The translations under genes were made by a program, and so were the position numbers. Below the pieces are notes generated by a model, which was given only the letters and a program-made list of their open reading frames with translations, was not told the origin of the DNA and searched no databases. Positions 56,503-63,858 of a stretch of DNA of 64,000 nucleotides are shown here, piece by piece. Source of the stretch: Candidatus Villigracilis vicinus. Its GTDB lineage: Bacteria; Chloroflexota; Anaerolineae; Anaerolineales; Villigracilaceae. The stretch lies in the NCBI GenBank assembly GCA_016721315.1, contig JADKIL010000001.1:434001-498000 (forward strand), given 5' to 3'. Position 1 is the stretch's first letter; each line of letters starts with the position of its first letter.

Positions 56503-56983
56503 TTGCGAGGGTGTCACGCACGCGCTGGGGGTCAAATTCTCCGACCATGCGCCAGACTTCGCTGCCTTGCGCATCGAAGTAAATAAAAGTGGGGGTGAAT
56601 TCAAAACCATATACAGGCGCGAGTTCCATGCCGATGGTTTCTTGAATATTGAGGCGAATGAAATGGATCTCATCGCCGATTTCCTGTTCGAGCTCGTCCA
56701 CGACGGGCTTTATCGATACGCAGCGTATTCAGTAGGGAGATTGGAATTCGAGCAGGACGGGTTTGCCAGCCCCGATCATTGCCTGCACTTCTTTGGCATC
56801 ATCCATTAACAGGGTTTGGCGCGGGTGCAGGATCGTCCAAGCAATGACCAGTCCCAAAACGATCACACCAAAGGCTAGATAGTCGTTCCATTTGGGTTTA
56901 TTGGAGAGCAGAATGACCCCGGCGACCAGCGCAAAGCCTGCCGCAATGAAAACAAAAGAATAAAGGGCAAAAAGAGCGCTCAT
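56495..56983 (-). CDS. Membrane-anchored thioredoxin-like protein with in-frame TGA at the CxxC motif (candidate selenoprotein)
   Basis: Two open segments (56729-56983 and 56495-56728) are in the same frame, separated only by TGA at 56729-56731. With TGA read as one residue the protein has 162 residues: two hydrophobic segments (LFALYSFVFIAAGFALVAGVIL; LAFGVIVLGLVIAWTIL), then a thioredoxin fold. The active site reads LLEFQSPY-[TGA]-IRCVSIKP, so TGA stands for the first Cys of CxxC (residue 85; Cys88 follows). The cis-Pro region FTPTFIYFD is intact. A hairpin 19-38 bases after the TGA could be a bacterial SECIS. A TGC-to-TGA error is the alternative. The start of the methyltransferase gene overlaps its stop. 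Confidence 0.75.
56691..56709 (-). promoter_or_regulatory. Candidate SECIS hairpin
   Basis: On the transcript, AGC-C-CGUC pairs with GACG-A-GCU (one C/A mismatch) around a GUG loop that opens with G. The loop begins 28 bases after the UGA, within the range reported for bacterial SECIS elements. An outer UCG/CGA pair extends it, with an AUAA bulge. Confidence 0.4.
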
Positions 56984-57039
56984 TTATCGCACCGTTTGAT
57001 AGTCCACAATGTCATGATTAATGGGTGACGCTCCACACT

Positions 57040-57068
57040 TTGACAATTCATTTGAGTTCTTTTACAAT
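57040..57068 (+). promoter_or_regulatory. Promoter of the EF-G-like gene
   Basis: TTGACA (57040-57045) and TACAAT (57063-57068) with a 17-base spacer. The start codon is 46 bases downstream. Confidence 0.8.
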
Positions 57069-57113
57069 CGTGTAACCTGCTTTACATCCTAATAGACAGG
57101 AAGGTTATTTACG

Positions 57114-59195
57114 ATGAAAGAGTATACCACCGAGTTTATTCGCAATATTGCGTTGGTTTCACACGGGGGTGCAGGCAAGACAATGCTTGCAGAATCATTT
57201 TTGCATGTAACGGGGGCGACGACCCGCCTTGGCAAGGTAGAGGATGGGACATCAGCATCGGATTACGATGACGAAGAGCACAGAAGAAAAATTTCAATCT
57301 ATACGAGCGTGATCCCGGTTGAACACAAGAATTACAAAATAAATTTTCTTGATGCGCCAGGCTACACTGATTTTGTAGGCGAGATGGTTTCCGCCTTGAG
57401 TGTGGCTGATGGCGCAATTATTTTAGTAGATGCTGTTGCGGGCATTGAAGTCGGCACTGAACTTGCCTGGCGTTATTGTGATCAGTTTAATTTGCCGCGC
57501 TTTATCGTTATCAACAAGATGGATCGCGAAAACGCGGACTTTGAAAAAGTCTACGCTCAGGTCGAAGAATTCATCAAACTTCATGACAAACGCGCAATCA
57601 AGGTGCATTTGCCTATTGGTCAGAAGCACGATTTCAAGGGTGTGGTCGATATTATCGGCATGAAGTCCTATTTGGGCGACGGCAAAACAACAGGAGATAT
57701 TCCTGCTGAGCTCAAAGAAGAAGCAGAGAAAGCTCACTTTACGATGGTGGAAGCCGCAGCCGAGGGCGAAGATGAATTGATGGAGAAATACCTCGAGAAC
57801 GGCTCTCTCTCAGACGAGGAGATGGTGCGCGGTCTTGAAGATGTGGTCTACGCCGGACAGTTTGTTCCGATTTTCTGTGCGGCAGGTGGACATGAAGTGG
57901 GAACGATCGCCCTGCTTAATGACATCATTGACTTGATGCCTTCCCCGATCAATGCTGTGAAGCGCACAGCTCAGGGGAAAGGCGGTACAGAAGAACTAAA
58001 ACCCTCCAACGAGTCTCCACTGGCGGCGTATGTTTGGAAGACCACCGCTGATCCGTTCGTCGGCAAGATGACTTATTTCCGTGTGTTTTCCGGTTCCCTT
58101 CAAGCAGATGCGCATGTGTGGAATCAGCCCAAAGGCGCAGATGAGCGCATGTCGAGTTTGCACTTCCAGCGCGGCAAGGAAATGCTGCCTGCCAAAGTTG
58201 TTCATGCCGGGGATATTGCCGTTGTTTCGAAGTTGACAGTGACCTCTACGGGCGACACCTTTTGCGACAAGGGTCATCCTTTAACCATTGAAAAGCCTGC
58301 TTATCCGGCGGCGTTGTATCGTGTGGCTATTGCTCCCAAGACCCAGGCGGATGCCGCAAAGATATCTACAGTTCTATCCCGCCTGAGCGAAGAAGATATG
58401 ACGCTCGTTTGGCAGAATGACCCTGCCACTCACGAGACCGTTTTGCAGGGCATGGGTGACCAGCATATTGATGTGGCAGTCCATCGTGCCCAGGCAAAAT
58501 TCCAGGTGGGTATCGTGACCCATGAACCAAAGGTTCCTTATCGTGAGGGTATTACCAAGAAAGCAGCTGCCCAATACCGCCATAAGAAACAATCGGGCGG
58601 TGCGGGGCAGTTCGGCGAAGTTCATCTGCGGATTGAGCCGTATATGGAAGGTGACTTCGATTTTCAGGATGCATTGGTGGGTATGAACCTATCCCGTTCC
58701 TATCTGCCTCCAATTGAAAAGAGCATCCGAGCCACGATGGAAAGAGGCGCGTTTGCCGGTTACCCGATGAGCAATGTGCGTGTGATCGTTTATGATGGCA
58801 AGGAACACGAAGTAGACTCAAAGCCGATGGCGTTCGAAATTGCCGGGCGTGAAGCCTTCAAACTTGCAGTGCATGATGCGGGTCCCGTTTTGTTCGAGCC
58901 GATCATGACGGTACGTGTCACCTGCCCGGATGCGAACATGGGCGATGTGATGAGTGACCTTAATACCCGTCGTGGACGTGTACAAGGCACCGAAACCGAG
59001 CGCGGCAACACCACCATCATTGCGCATGTGCCGATGGCAGAAATGTTGAAATACACCACGCAGGTCCGCTCGATCACTGGTGGACGCGGTTACTTCAGCA
59101 TGGAATTCGATCATTACGACACAGTGCCATCTCATATTGCGGGTCCGATCATCGAAGCGCATAAGAAGGAAATGGAAGCAAAGAAGGAAGAGTAG
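57114..59195 (+). CDS. Elongation factor G-like GTPase (EF-G type 2)
   Basis: The 693-residue protein has G1 SHGGAGKTML (~16-25), G3 DAPGYTDF, G4 NKMD, and the EF-G domain order through IV (SGGAGQFGEVHLRIEPY) and V (ANMGDVMSDLNTRRGRVQGTE). G1 with SHGGAGKT instead of AHIDAGKT marks the divergent EF-G-like branch whose role in translation is less clear. It is a single gene with its own promoter and terminator. Confidence 0.92.
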   Translation: MKEYTTEFIRNIALVSHGGAGKTMLAESFLHVTGATTRLGKVEDGTSASDYDDEEHRRKISIYTSVIPVEHKNYKINFLDAPGYTDFVGEMVSALSVADGAIILVDAVAGIEVGTELAWRYCDQFNLPRFIVINKMDRENADFEKVYAQVEEFIKLHDKRAIKVHLPIGQKHDFKGVVDIIGMKSYLGDGKTTGDIPAELKEEAEKAHFTMVEAAAEGEDELMEKYLENGSLSDEEMVRGLEDVVYAGQFVPIFCAAGGHEVGTIALLNDIIDLMPSPINAVKRTAQGKGGTEELKPSNESPLAAYVWKTTADPFVGKMTYFRVFSGSLQADAHVWNQPKGADERMSSLHFQRGKEMLPAKVVHAGDIAVVSKLTVTSTGDTFCDKGHPLTIEKPAYPAALYRVAIAPKTQADAAKISTVLSRLSEEDMTLVWQNDPATHETVLQGMGDQHIDVAVHRAQAKFQVGIVTHEPKVPYREGITKKAAAQYRHKKQSGGAGQFGEVHLRIEPYMEGDFDFQDALVGMNLSRSYLPPIEKSIRATMERGAFAGYPMSNVRVIVYDGKEHEVDSKPMAFEIAGREAFKLAVHDAGPVLFEPIMTVRVTCPDANMGDVMSDLNTRRGRVQGTETERGNTTIIAHVPMAEMLKYTTQVRSITGGRGYFSMEFDHYDTVPSHIAGPIIEAHKKEMEAKKEE

Positions 59196-59223
59196 TTTTA
59201 GTGAACAGTGATTAGTAATCAGT

Positions 59224-59258
59224 AAAAAGCCCCGAGCCATTCAAGTTCGGGGCTTTTT
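59224..59258 (+). terminator. Terminator after the EF-G-like gene
   Basis: AAAAAGCCCCGA pairs with TCGGGGCTTTTT around an 11-base loop, with GAATT after it. The preceding GTGAACAGTGATTAGTAATCAGT (59201-59223) is itself a common repeat sequence. Confidence 0.9.
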
Positions 59259-59275
59259 GAATTAAAATTCAAATC

Positions 59276-59554
59276 ATGCCGACTGTGAAATTCCCCGCCT
59301 TGATGAAATATTATGTAGATAACCAGAGTGAGTTTCCTGTGATTGGCAATACTGTTTCTGAATTATTGGAGAACATTCTTGTGCGTTATCCTGCACTTAA
59401 GCCGCACTTATATGATGCAAAAGGCGACCTCCGCCGCCATTTCAATATTTTCGTGAACGGCGTCCATGTGCGGGACCTGAACGGAATGGAAACACCTTTA
59501 AAAGAGGAAGACAAGGTCATTTTAATGGCTTCTGCGGCTGGGGGCGGCTATTAA
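59276..59554 (+). CDS. Ubiquitin-like sulfur carrier protein (MoaD/ThiS/CysO-like), C-terminus GGGY
   Basis: The 92-residue protein has the beta-grasp pattern of MoaD/CysO: ALKPHLYDAKGDLRRHFNIFVNGVHVRDLNGMETPLKEEDKVILMASAAGGGY. It ends GGGY, so the diglycine used for thiocarboxylation is followed by one or two extra residues. The paralogue at 62097 ends exactly in GG. Cleavage of the end residue, perhaps by the JAMM protease encoded at 60783, would be needed. It lies before the sulfur-transfer operon. Confidence 0.85.
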   Translation: MPTVKFPALMKYYVDNQSEFPVIGNTVSELLENILVRYPALKPHLYDAKGDLRRHFNIFVNGVHVRDLNGMETPLKEEDKVILMASAAGGGY

Positions 59555-59571
59555 TTGGGAGAGATTTGATA

Positions 59572-59599
59572 TTGACAAAATCGGTAAGATTCATAAAAT
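59572..59599 (+). promoter_or_regulatory. Promoter for the leader RNA/cysteine synthase transcript
   Basis: TTGACA (59572-59577) and TAAAAT (59594-59599) with a 16-base spacer. Transcription near 59606 would give a leader of about 220 bases before the cysteine synthase gene. Confidence 0.65.
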
Positions 59600-59649
59600 A
59601 GGCGCAATCTATGTATAAAACCATGAAACCTTTTGAATCTTGCTTGTGT

Positions 59650-59735
59650 CTGTCGCGGGGCTCGTAACTACCGCCTGAGATAGACACTCCTTCCGCAGTC
59701 AACGGAATTAGACGGTAGAACGACCCCCGCTTGCG
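59650..59735 (+). ncRNA. Candidate structured leader RNA (possible riboswitch) upstream of cysteine synthase
   Basis: Nested pairings exist: GCGGGG (59655-59660) with CCCCGC (59725-59730), TCGT (59662-59665) with ACGA (59720-59723), CTACCG (59668-59673) with CGGTAG (59713-59718), and TTCCG (59691-59695) with CGGAA (59703-59707). The internal region is unpaired and purine-rich. It follows a good promoter and precedes a terminator-like hairpin. I do not match it to a known riboswitch class. Confidence 0.45.
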
Positions 59736-59756
59736 AATATTTCTAAAATCGCATGT

Positions 59757-59779
59757 GGCGTTTGTTCGCCGTCTTTTTG
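59757..59779 (+). terminator. Possible attenuator terminator in the cysteine synthase leader
   Basis: GGCG pairs with CGCC around TTTGTT and is followed by GTCTTTTTGTTTG. The stem is short, so it may need help. Together with the preceding structure it resembles an attenuation arrangement before the cysteine synthase gene. Confidence 0.4.
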
Positions 59780-59828
59780 TTTGTCCGTTGACTGTTTTTA
59801 TTTTAATGAACTAGAAGAGAGAAGAGAA

Positions 59829-60779
59829 ATGACCTTACTAGACTTACGATTAACTGAGTCGAATACGATTCCATTGGATAGCCTTGCCTATCATGTTGGC
59901 AATACGCCCCTTCTTCCGCTTCACCGTGTGACCTCGAGTCTGTCGCCGCGGGTACGGGTTTTTGCCAAAGCTGAATGGTTCAACCCTGGCGGCTCGGTCA
60001 AGGACCGCCCTGCACTGAACATCATCCAGAATGGCATCATTAATGGCTATTTGGATGGCGGTAAACGCCTGTTGGATTCAACATCTGGCAATATGGGGAT
60101 CTCGTATGCGACCTTTGGCGCAGCGTTGGGAATCCCGATCACGCTGGCGGTGCCTGCTAGTGCCAGCACGGAACGCATCTCCATTCTCAAAGCTCTGGGC
60201 GCGGAGTTGGTGTTGACTGATCCGCTTGAAGGCTCGGATGGGGCGATCCTCAAGGCGCGTGAGATGGCAGAGGAAAATCCTGATACATATTGGTATGCGA
60301 ATCAATATAACAACGACGCGAACTGGCAGGCGCATTACGTCAGCACGGGACCAGAGATCGTGCGCCAAACGAATGGGCAGGTGACGCATTTCATTGCCGG
60401 GTTGGGCACTTCGGGTACATTCACAGGCACAAGCCGATATTTGAATGAACAATTGCCGCATGTGAAAACGCTCGCCTTTCAGCCGGATGCTCCCTTCCAT
60501 GGGTTGGAAGGACTCAAGCACATGCCTAGTGCGATCAAGCCCGGGATCTACGATGAGGCACTCGCGGGCACTCCGCTTGAGATTAAGACAGAAGCGGCGC
60601 ACGAGATGGTGATTCGGCTTGCACGCGAGGAAGGCCTGTTCGTGGGGATCTCATCCGCAGCGGCAGTTGTGGCTGCGCTTCGAGTCGCAAGTGAATTGGA
60701 AGAAGGCGTGGTCGTGACGGTCTTGCCGGATGCTGGGTATAAATATTTGAGCGATAAATCTCTTTGGGAGCGAGCGTAG
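59829..60779 (+). CDS. Cysteine synthase (CysK/CysM family)
   Basis: The start is ATG 59829, with a purine-rich AGAGAAGAGAA before it. The 316-residue protein has the PLP Lys58 in FNPGGSVKDRPAL, STSGNMG and the glycine-rich FIAGLGTSGTFTGTSRYL. The preference for a sulfur carrier is suggested by its neighbours (ubiquitin-like carriers, JAMM protease, activating enzyme), as in the mycobacterial CysM-CysO-Mec set. It is followed after 3 bp by the JAMM gene. Confidence 0.9.
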   Translation: MTLLDLRLTESNTIPLDSLAYHVGNTPLLPLHRVTSSLSPRVRVFAKAEWFNPGGSVKDRPALNIIQNGIINGYLDGGKRLLDSTSGNMGISYATFGAALGIPITLAVPASASTERISILKALGAELVLTDPLEGSDGAILKAREMAEENPDTYWYANQYNNDANWQAHYVSTGPEIVRQTNGQVTHFIAGLGTSGTFTGTSRYLNEQLPHVKTLAFQPDAPFHGLEGLKHMPSAIKPGIYDEALAGTPLEIKTEAAHEMVIRLAREEGLFVGISSAAAVVAALRVASELEEGVVVTVLPDAGYKYLSDKSLWERA

Positions 60780-60782
60780 ATA

Positions 60783-61196
60783 ATGAGTTTGAAAATAACG
60801 AACGAGTTAATTGAAAGAATTAATAAACATATCGAAGCGGCATACCCGGGGGAGGGGGCTGGGTTTTTGCTCGGCACGGATGGCGATGTGAACGAGGTGC
60901 TGCCATTGGATAATGCACGCGAAGAAGAGGCACGGCATAACCGTTTTCTTCTTACGCCTGAAGATTACCTGAAGGCGGAGATGAAGGCAATGGAGTTGGG
61001 CGTGGACTTGATCGGTGTTTTCCACTCGCACCCTGATTGTCCGAATGTGCCTTCTGAATATGACCGCGAATGGGCGCAGCCGTATTTCTCTTACATTATT
61101 TCGCGGGTCGATCAAGGCAAGACCGTCAGCCATCGTTCGTGGAGACTGCTGGAAGACCGTTCAAAATATGACGAAGAAGAAATCGAAATTCAGTAA
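60783..61196 (+). CDS. JAMM/MPN+ family metalloprotease (Mec-like)
   Basis: The 137-residue protein has a complete JAMM motif: Glu24, His81-x-His83, seven residues, Ser91, and Asp94 (FHSHPDCPNVPSEYD). Such zinc proteases cut the cysteine off a CysO-cysteine adduct in mycobacteria. It sits between the cysteine synthase and TusA-like genes. It may also trim the GGGY end of the carrier at 59276, which is an inference. Confidence 0.92.
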   Translation: MSLKITNELIERINKHIEAAYPGEGAGFLLGTDGDVNEVLPLDNAREEEARHNRFLLTPEDYLKAEMKAMELGVDLIGVFHSHPDCPNVPSEYDREWAQPYFSYIISRVDQGKTVSHRSWRLLEDRSKYDEEEIEIQ

Positions 61197-61216
61197 AAAA
61201 GAGGAGAAACTTTAAC

Positions 61217-61453
61217 ATGGAAGTGATCAAGGAAGACCAACTGTTGGATTGCACAGGCTTGCTTTGCCCGATGCCGATCGTGAAGACGAAGAAAGCCATG
61301 AACGATCTTCAAGCCGGACAGATCTTGAAGATGATCGCCACGGATGCCGGTTCTCCGCCAGATATTGCGGCTTGGAGCCGTCAGACCGGGAATGAGTTGC
61401 TGCTTTCCACAGAAGAAAGTGGAAAGTTCGTTTTCTTTTTGAAGAAAGCCTAA
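61217..61453 (+). CDS. TusA/SirA-like sulfurtransferase
   Basis: The 78-residue protein has LDCTGLLCPMPIVKTKKAM with the acceptor Cys (about residue 15, in CPMP), the hallmark of TusA-family sulfur carriers. It hands sulfur as a persulfide. Its spacing of 20 bp after the JAMM gene and 10 bp before the DsrE-like gene suggests one operon for sulfur delivery. Confidence 0.93.
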   Translation: MEVIKEDQLLDCTGLLCPMPIVKTKKAMNDLQAGQILKMIATDAGSPPDIAAWSRQTGNELLLSTEESGKFVFFLKKA

Positions 61454-61463
61454 GGAGATAGAC

Positions 61464-61988
61464 ATGTCTAAATCTGACCCGAATGCACCGAAGAGACTGG
61501 CACTGATCGCCAGCAAAGGTACTCTTGATTGGGCGTACCCGCCATTCATCTTATCCACTGCGGCTGCTGCCATGGGCTGGGAAGTTGGCATTTTCTTTAC
61601 TTTCTACGGGCTGACCCTGCTCAAACCTGAACTTACAGCGGCTGTATCTCCGTTGGGCAACCCTGCCATGCCCATGAAAATGCCGTTCGGTTCTGAAAAT
61701 TTTCAGAACATTTCCTGGCCCATGCCAAACCTTTTGATGGCGAACGTGCCCGGTTTTGAAAGCCTTGCAACCAATTTGATGAAACAGACTTTCAAGAATA
61801 AAGGCGTGGCTTCGATCGAGGAACTGCGGGATATGGCAGTGGAAATGGATGTGCGCCTGATCGGCTGCCAGATGACGATGGATGTATTTGGCTTCAAGAA
61901 GGAAGAATTCATTCCCCAGGCAGAGATCGGCGGTGCGGCTACTTTCCTTGAATATGCCGCAGACGCGGATGTACAATTGTTTATATAA
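61464..61988 (+). CDS. DsrE/DsrF-like family protein
   Basis: The 174-residue protein has a DsrE-like fold: LALIASKGTLDWAYPPFILSTAAAAMGWEVGIFFTFYGLTLLK and late LIGCQMTMDVFGFKKEEF with a conserved Cys (about 135) that could carry a persulfide. It lies directly after the TusA-like gene, a partnership common in sulfur relay. A role as sulfur acceptor or reductase is inferred. Confidence 0.85.
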   Translation: MSKSDPNAPKRLALIASKGTLDWAYPPFILSTAAAAMGWEVGIFFTFYGLTLLKPELTAAVSPLGNPAMPMKMPFGSENFQNISWPMPNLLMANVPGFESLATNLMKQTFKNKGVASIEELRDMAVEMDVRLIGCQMTMDVFGFKKEEFIPQAEIGGAATFLEYAADADVQLFI

Positions 61989-61995
61989 GATCTTT

Positions 61996-62061
61996 AACCA
62001 CAAAGGAACAAAGGCTCACGAAGGAAAAACCTTTGTGTTCCTTTGTGAGCCTTTGTGGTAA
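61996..62061. repeat. ACCACAAAG...CTTTGTGGT inverted repeat
   Basis: TTAACCACAAAGG and AAAGGCTCAC are mirrored by GTGAGCC and CTTTGTGGTAA. A related palindrome lies at 63859-63907 (AGAGACCACAAAG ... CTTTGTGGTCTCT). This is an interspersed repeat type, here between two genes of the sulfur operon. Confidence 0.65.
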
Positions 62062-62096
62062 ATAAAACAACGAAACGAGAGAGAAAAAAAGAATCC

Positions 62097-62369
62097 ATGA
62101 CAACCTTGAGAATCCCCACCCCTTTGCGCACGTACACCAGCGGGAAAAGCGAAGTGAACGTGAGCGGCGCGAAAATTTCTGAAGCGCTGGCAGATCTGAC
62201 GACCCAGTACCCCGCTATTAAGCCGCATTTGTTCAACGAAAATGGCGAACTGCGCCCGTTCGTGAATTTGTTCGTCGGCGAGCACAATATCAAAGACTTG
62301 CAGGGCGTGGATACACCCATCAAGGATGGCGATAAAGTGATGCTGATCCCGTCGATTGCGGGCGGGTAG
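62097..62369 (+). CDS. Ubiquitin-like sulfur carrier protein (CysO/MoaD-like), C-terminus GG
   Basis: I start at ATG 62097, not the longer open frame from the repeat. The 90 residues end MLIPSIAGG, a ready diglycine tail for adenylation and thiocarboxylation, and read like CysO/MoaD (AIKPHLFNENGELRPFVNLFVGEHNIKDLQGVDTPIKDGDKV). The neighbour ThiF/MoeB-rhodanese enzyme probably charges it with sulfur for the cysteine synthase. It is a paralogue of the 59276 protein. Confidence 0.9.
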   Translation: MTTLRIPTPLRTYTSGKSEVNVSGAKISEALADLTTQYPAIKPHLFNENGELRPFVNLFVGEHNIKDLQGVDTPIKDGDKVMLIPSIAGG

Positions 62370-62377
62370 AGACATCT

Positions 62378-62497
62378 GTCATTGCGAGGGCGATGCTCTT
62401 TCGCCCGACACTTGCGCCGTACGCCAGTGCGGTGAGCAATCTCCTAACTAATTTGAAGATTGCTTCGTCGGGCAAAGAACGCCCTCCTCGCAATGAC
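62378..62497. repeat. GTCATTGCGAGGGCG palindromic repeat, ending at the next gene's start
   Basis: GTCATTGCGAGGGCGATGCTCTTT (left) and AAGAACGCCCTCCTCGCAATGAC (right) form an imperfect inverted pair of about 120 bp with TTGCTTCGTCGGGC inside. Its right end provides the GACGAGGAG ribosome site for the ThiF-rhodanese gene. Confidence 0.7.
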
Positions 62498-62509
62498 GAG
62501 GAGATTGAC

Positions 62510-63664
62510 ATGATCGAAGAACTTTCACACGACCAAATTTTGCGCTACTCGCGCCATCTGCTCATGCCCGAAGTGGGCTTGCAGGGACAAATTAAATTAA
62601 AGAACTCCTCCGCGCTAGTCATCGGCACGGGCGGACTTGGCTCACCCGTGGCGTTGTATCTCGCCGCGGCGGGCATTGGGCGCATTGGCTTGGTGGACTA
62701 CGACATTGTCGATTCGTCCAACTTGCAGAGGCAGGTCATTCATGGCACGTCCACGGTTGGCAAGTTGAAGGTGGAAAGCGCCAAGGAACGCCTGCAAGAC
62801 CTCAACCCTGATATTCAAGTGGATATTTACAACGAGCCGTACACTTCCGAGAACGCCATGCGCATCGCGAAGGATTACGATGTCATCATTGATGGCACCG
62901 ATAACTTCCCGACCCGCTACCTCACCAATGACGTCTGCGTGATGTTGGGGAAGCCGAACATCTATGGTTCCATCTTCCGCTTCGATGGGCAGGTGAGTGT
63001 CTTCCACGCTGAGAAGGGACCGTGCTATCGCTGTCTCTTCCCTGAGCCGCCTCCACCTGGGCTTGTCCCTTCCTGCGCGGAGGGCGGTGTGCTGGGCATC
63101 CTTCCCGGCACGGTTGGTACGCTTCAAGCCACTGAAGCCTTGAAAGTTTTGCTCGGCATCGGCACACCGCTCATCGGCAAGCTGCTGCTTTACAACGCGC
63201 TCGATATGAGCTTTGACTTTGTCACACTCAAGAAGAATCCCAAATGCCGCGTGTGCGGTCCCAACGCCGATATCAAAGAGTTGATCGACTACGAAGAATT
63301 TTGTGGTGTTCCTGGTCACCACGCGGATGATACCTCTGCGGGTGCGAATTGGGATATTACGGCACAGGACTTGAAAGAACGCCTCGAACGTGACCCGAAC
63401 CTGTTCCTGCTCGATGTGCGTGAGCCTCATGAGTTGGAGATCGCCGCCATCAAAGGCGCAAAGAACATTCCGCTCGGTGAGGTTGCCCAGCGCATGGCGG
63501 AATTGGACTCTGCCGAAGAAATGGTCGTCTTCTGCAAACGCGGATCCCGCTCGGCACGCGCGATCGAAATTTTATCCTCCGCTGGTTTCAAGAAAATGAA
63601 GAATCTCAAAGGCGGCATTAACGCCTGGGCTGAGGAAGTGGATACGTCTCTGCCGTTGTATTAA
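62510..63664 (+). CDS. ThiF/MoeB-type activating enzyme fused to a rhodanese domain (MoeZ-like)
   Basis: The start is ATG 62510 with AGGAG seven bases upstream; the longer frame is read through the repeat. The 384 residues have QILRYSRHLLMPEVG, the nucleotide-binding VIGTGGLGSPVALYLAAAGIGRIGLVDYD and CYRCLFPEPPPPG with later CRVCG (zinc). A C-terminal rhodanese domain (~290-384) has the sulfur-carrying Cys in MVVFCKRGSRSARA. It adenylates the diglycine of the carrier and supplies sulfur. It ends the sulfur cluster. Confidence 0.93.
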   Translation: MIEELSHDQILRYSRHLLMPEVGLQGQIKLKNSSALVIGTGGLGSPVALYLAAAGIGRIGLVDYDIVDSSNLQRQVIHGTSTVGKLKVESAKERLQDLNPDIQVDIYNEPYTSENAMRIAKDYDVIIDGTDNFPTRYLTNDVCVMLGKPNIYGSIFRFDGQVSVFHAEKGPCYRCLFPEPPPPGLVPSCAEGGVLGILPGTVGTLQATEALKVLLGIGTPLIGKLLLYNALDMSFDFVTLKKNPKCRVCGPNADIKELIDYEEFCGVPGHHADDTSAGANWDITAQDLKERLERDPNLFLLDVREPHELEIAAIKGAKNIPLGEVAQRMAELDSAEEMVVFCKRGSRSARAIEILSSAGFKKMKNLKGGINAWAEEVDTSLPLY

Positions 63665-63694
63665 TGGTAAAAAGTCTCAGCTAAGTGGTCGGTC

Positions 63695-63803
63695 GAAAAT
63701 AATTAGAATTCCGTCATTGCGAGCCGCGCCTTTTGCGGCGAAGCAATCCCATGGCTTGAGGGCAAGATTGCTTCGTCGGGAAGAGCGCCCTCCTCGCAAT
63801 GAC
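63695..63803. repeat. GTCATTGCG-family repeat with a 27-bp copy at the left edge
   Basis: 63695-63721 equals the reverse complement of 398-424. From 63713 (GTCATTGCGAGCCGCGCC) to 63803 (CCTCCTCGCAATGAC) the element is an imperfect palindrome like the one at 62378. No gene is seen between 63665 and 64000. Confidence 0.7.
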
Positions 63804-63858
63804 GATGCTCTTTTTAAAATTTATTTCGATTACCTACTTAGGAATTTGTTTGGCAGAA

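Noticed and set aside
56729..56731. TGA as an ordinary stop giving a short membrane protein and a separate thioredoxin fragment
   Set aside because: The second segment is in the same frame, lacks its own proper start and begins inside the CxxC motif, so the two form one protein.
59517..59702. 61-codon minus-strand frame over the leader, and a tRNA-like reading of 59655-59730
   Set aside because: No TpsiC (GTTCRA) box or anticodon arm can be formed, and the reading frame has no support; the region is better seen as a structured leader.
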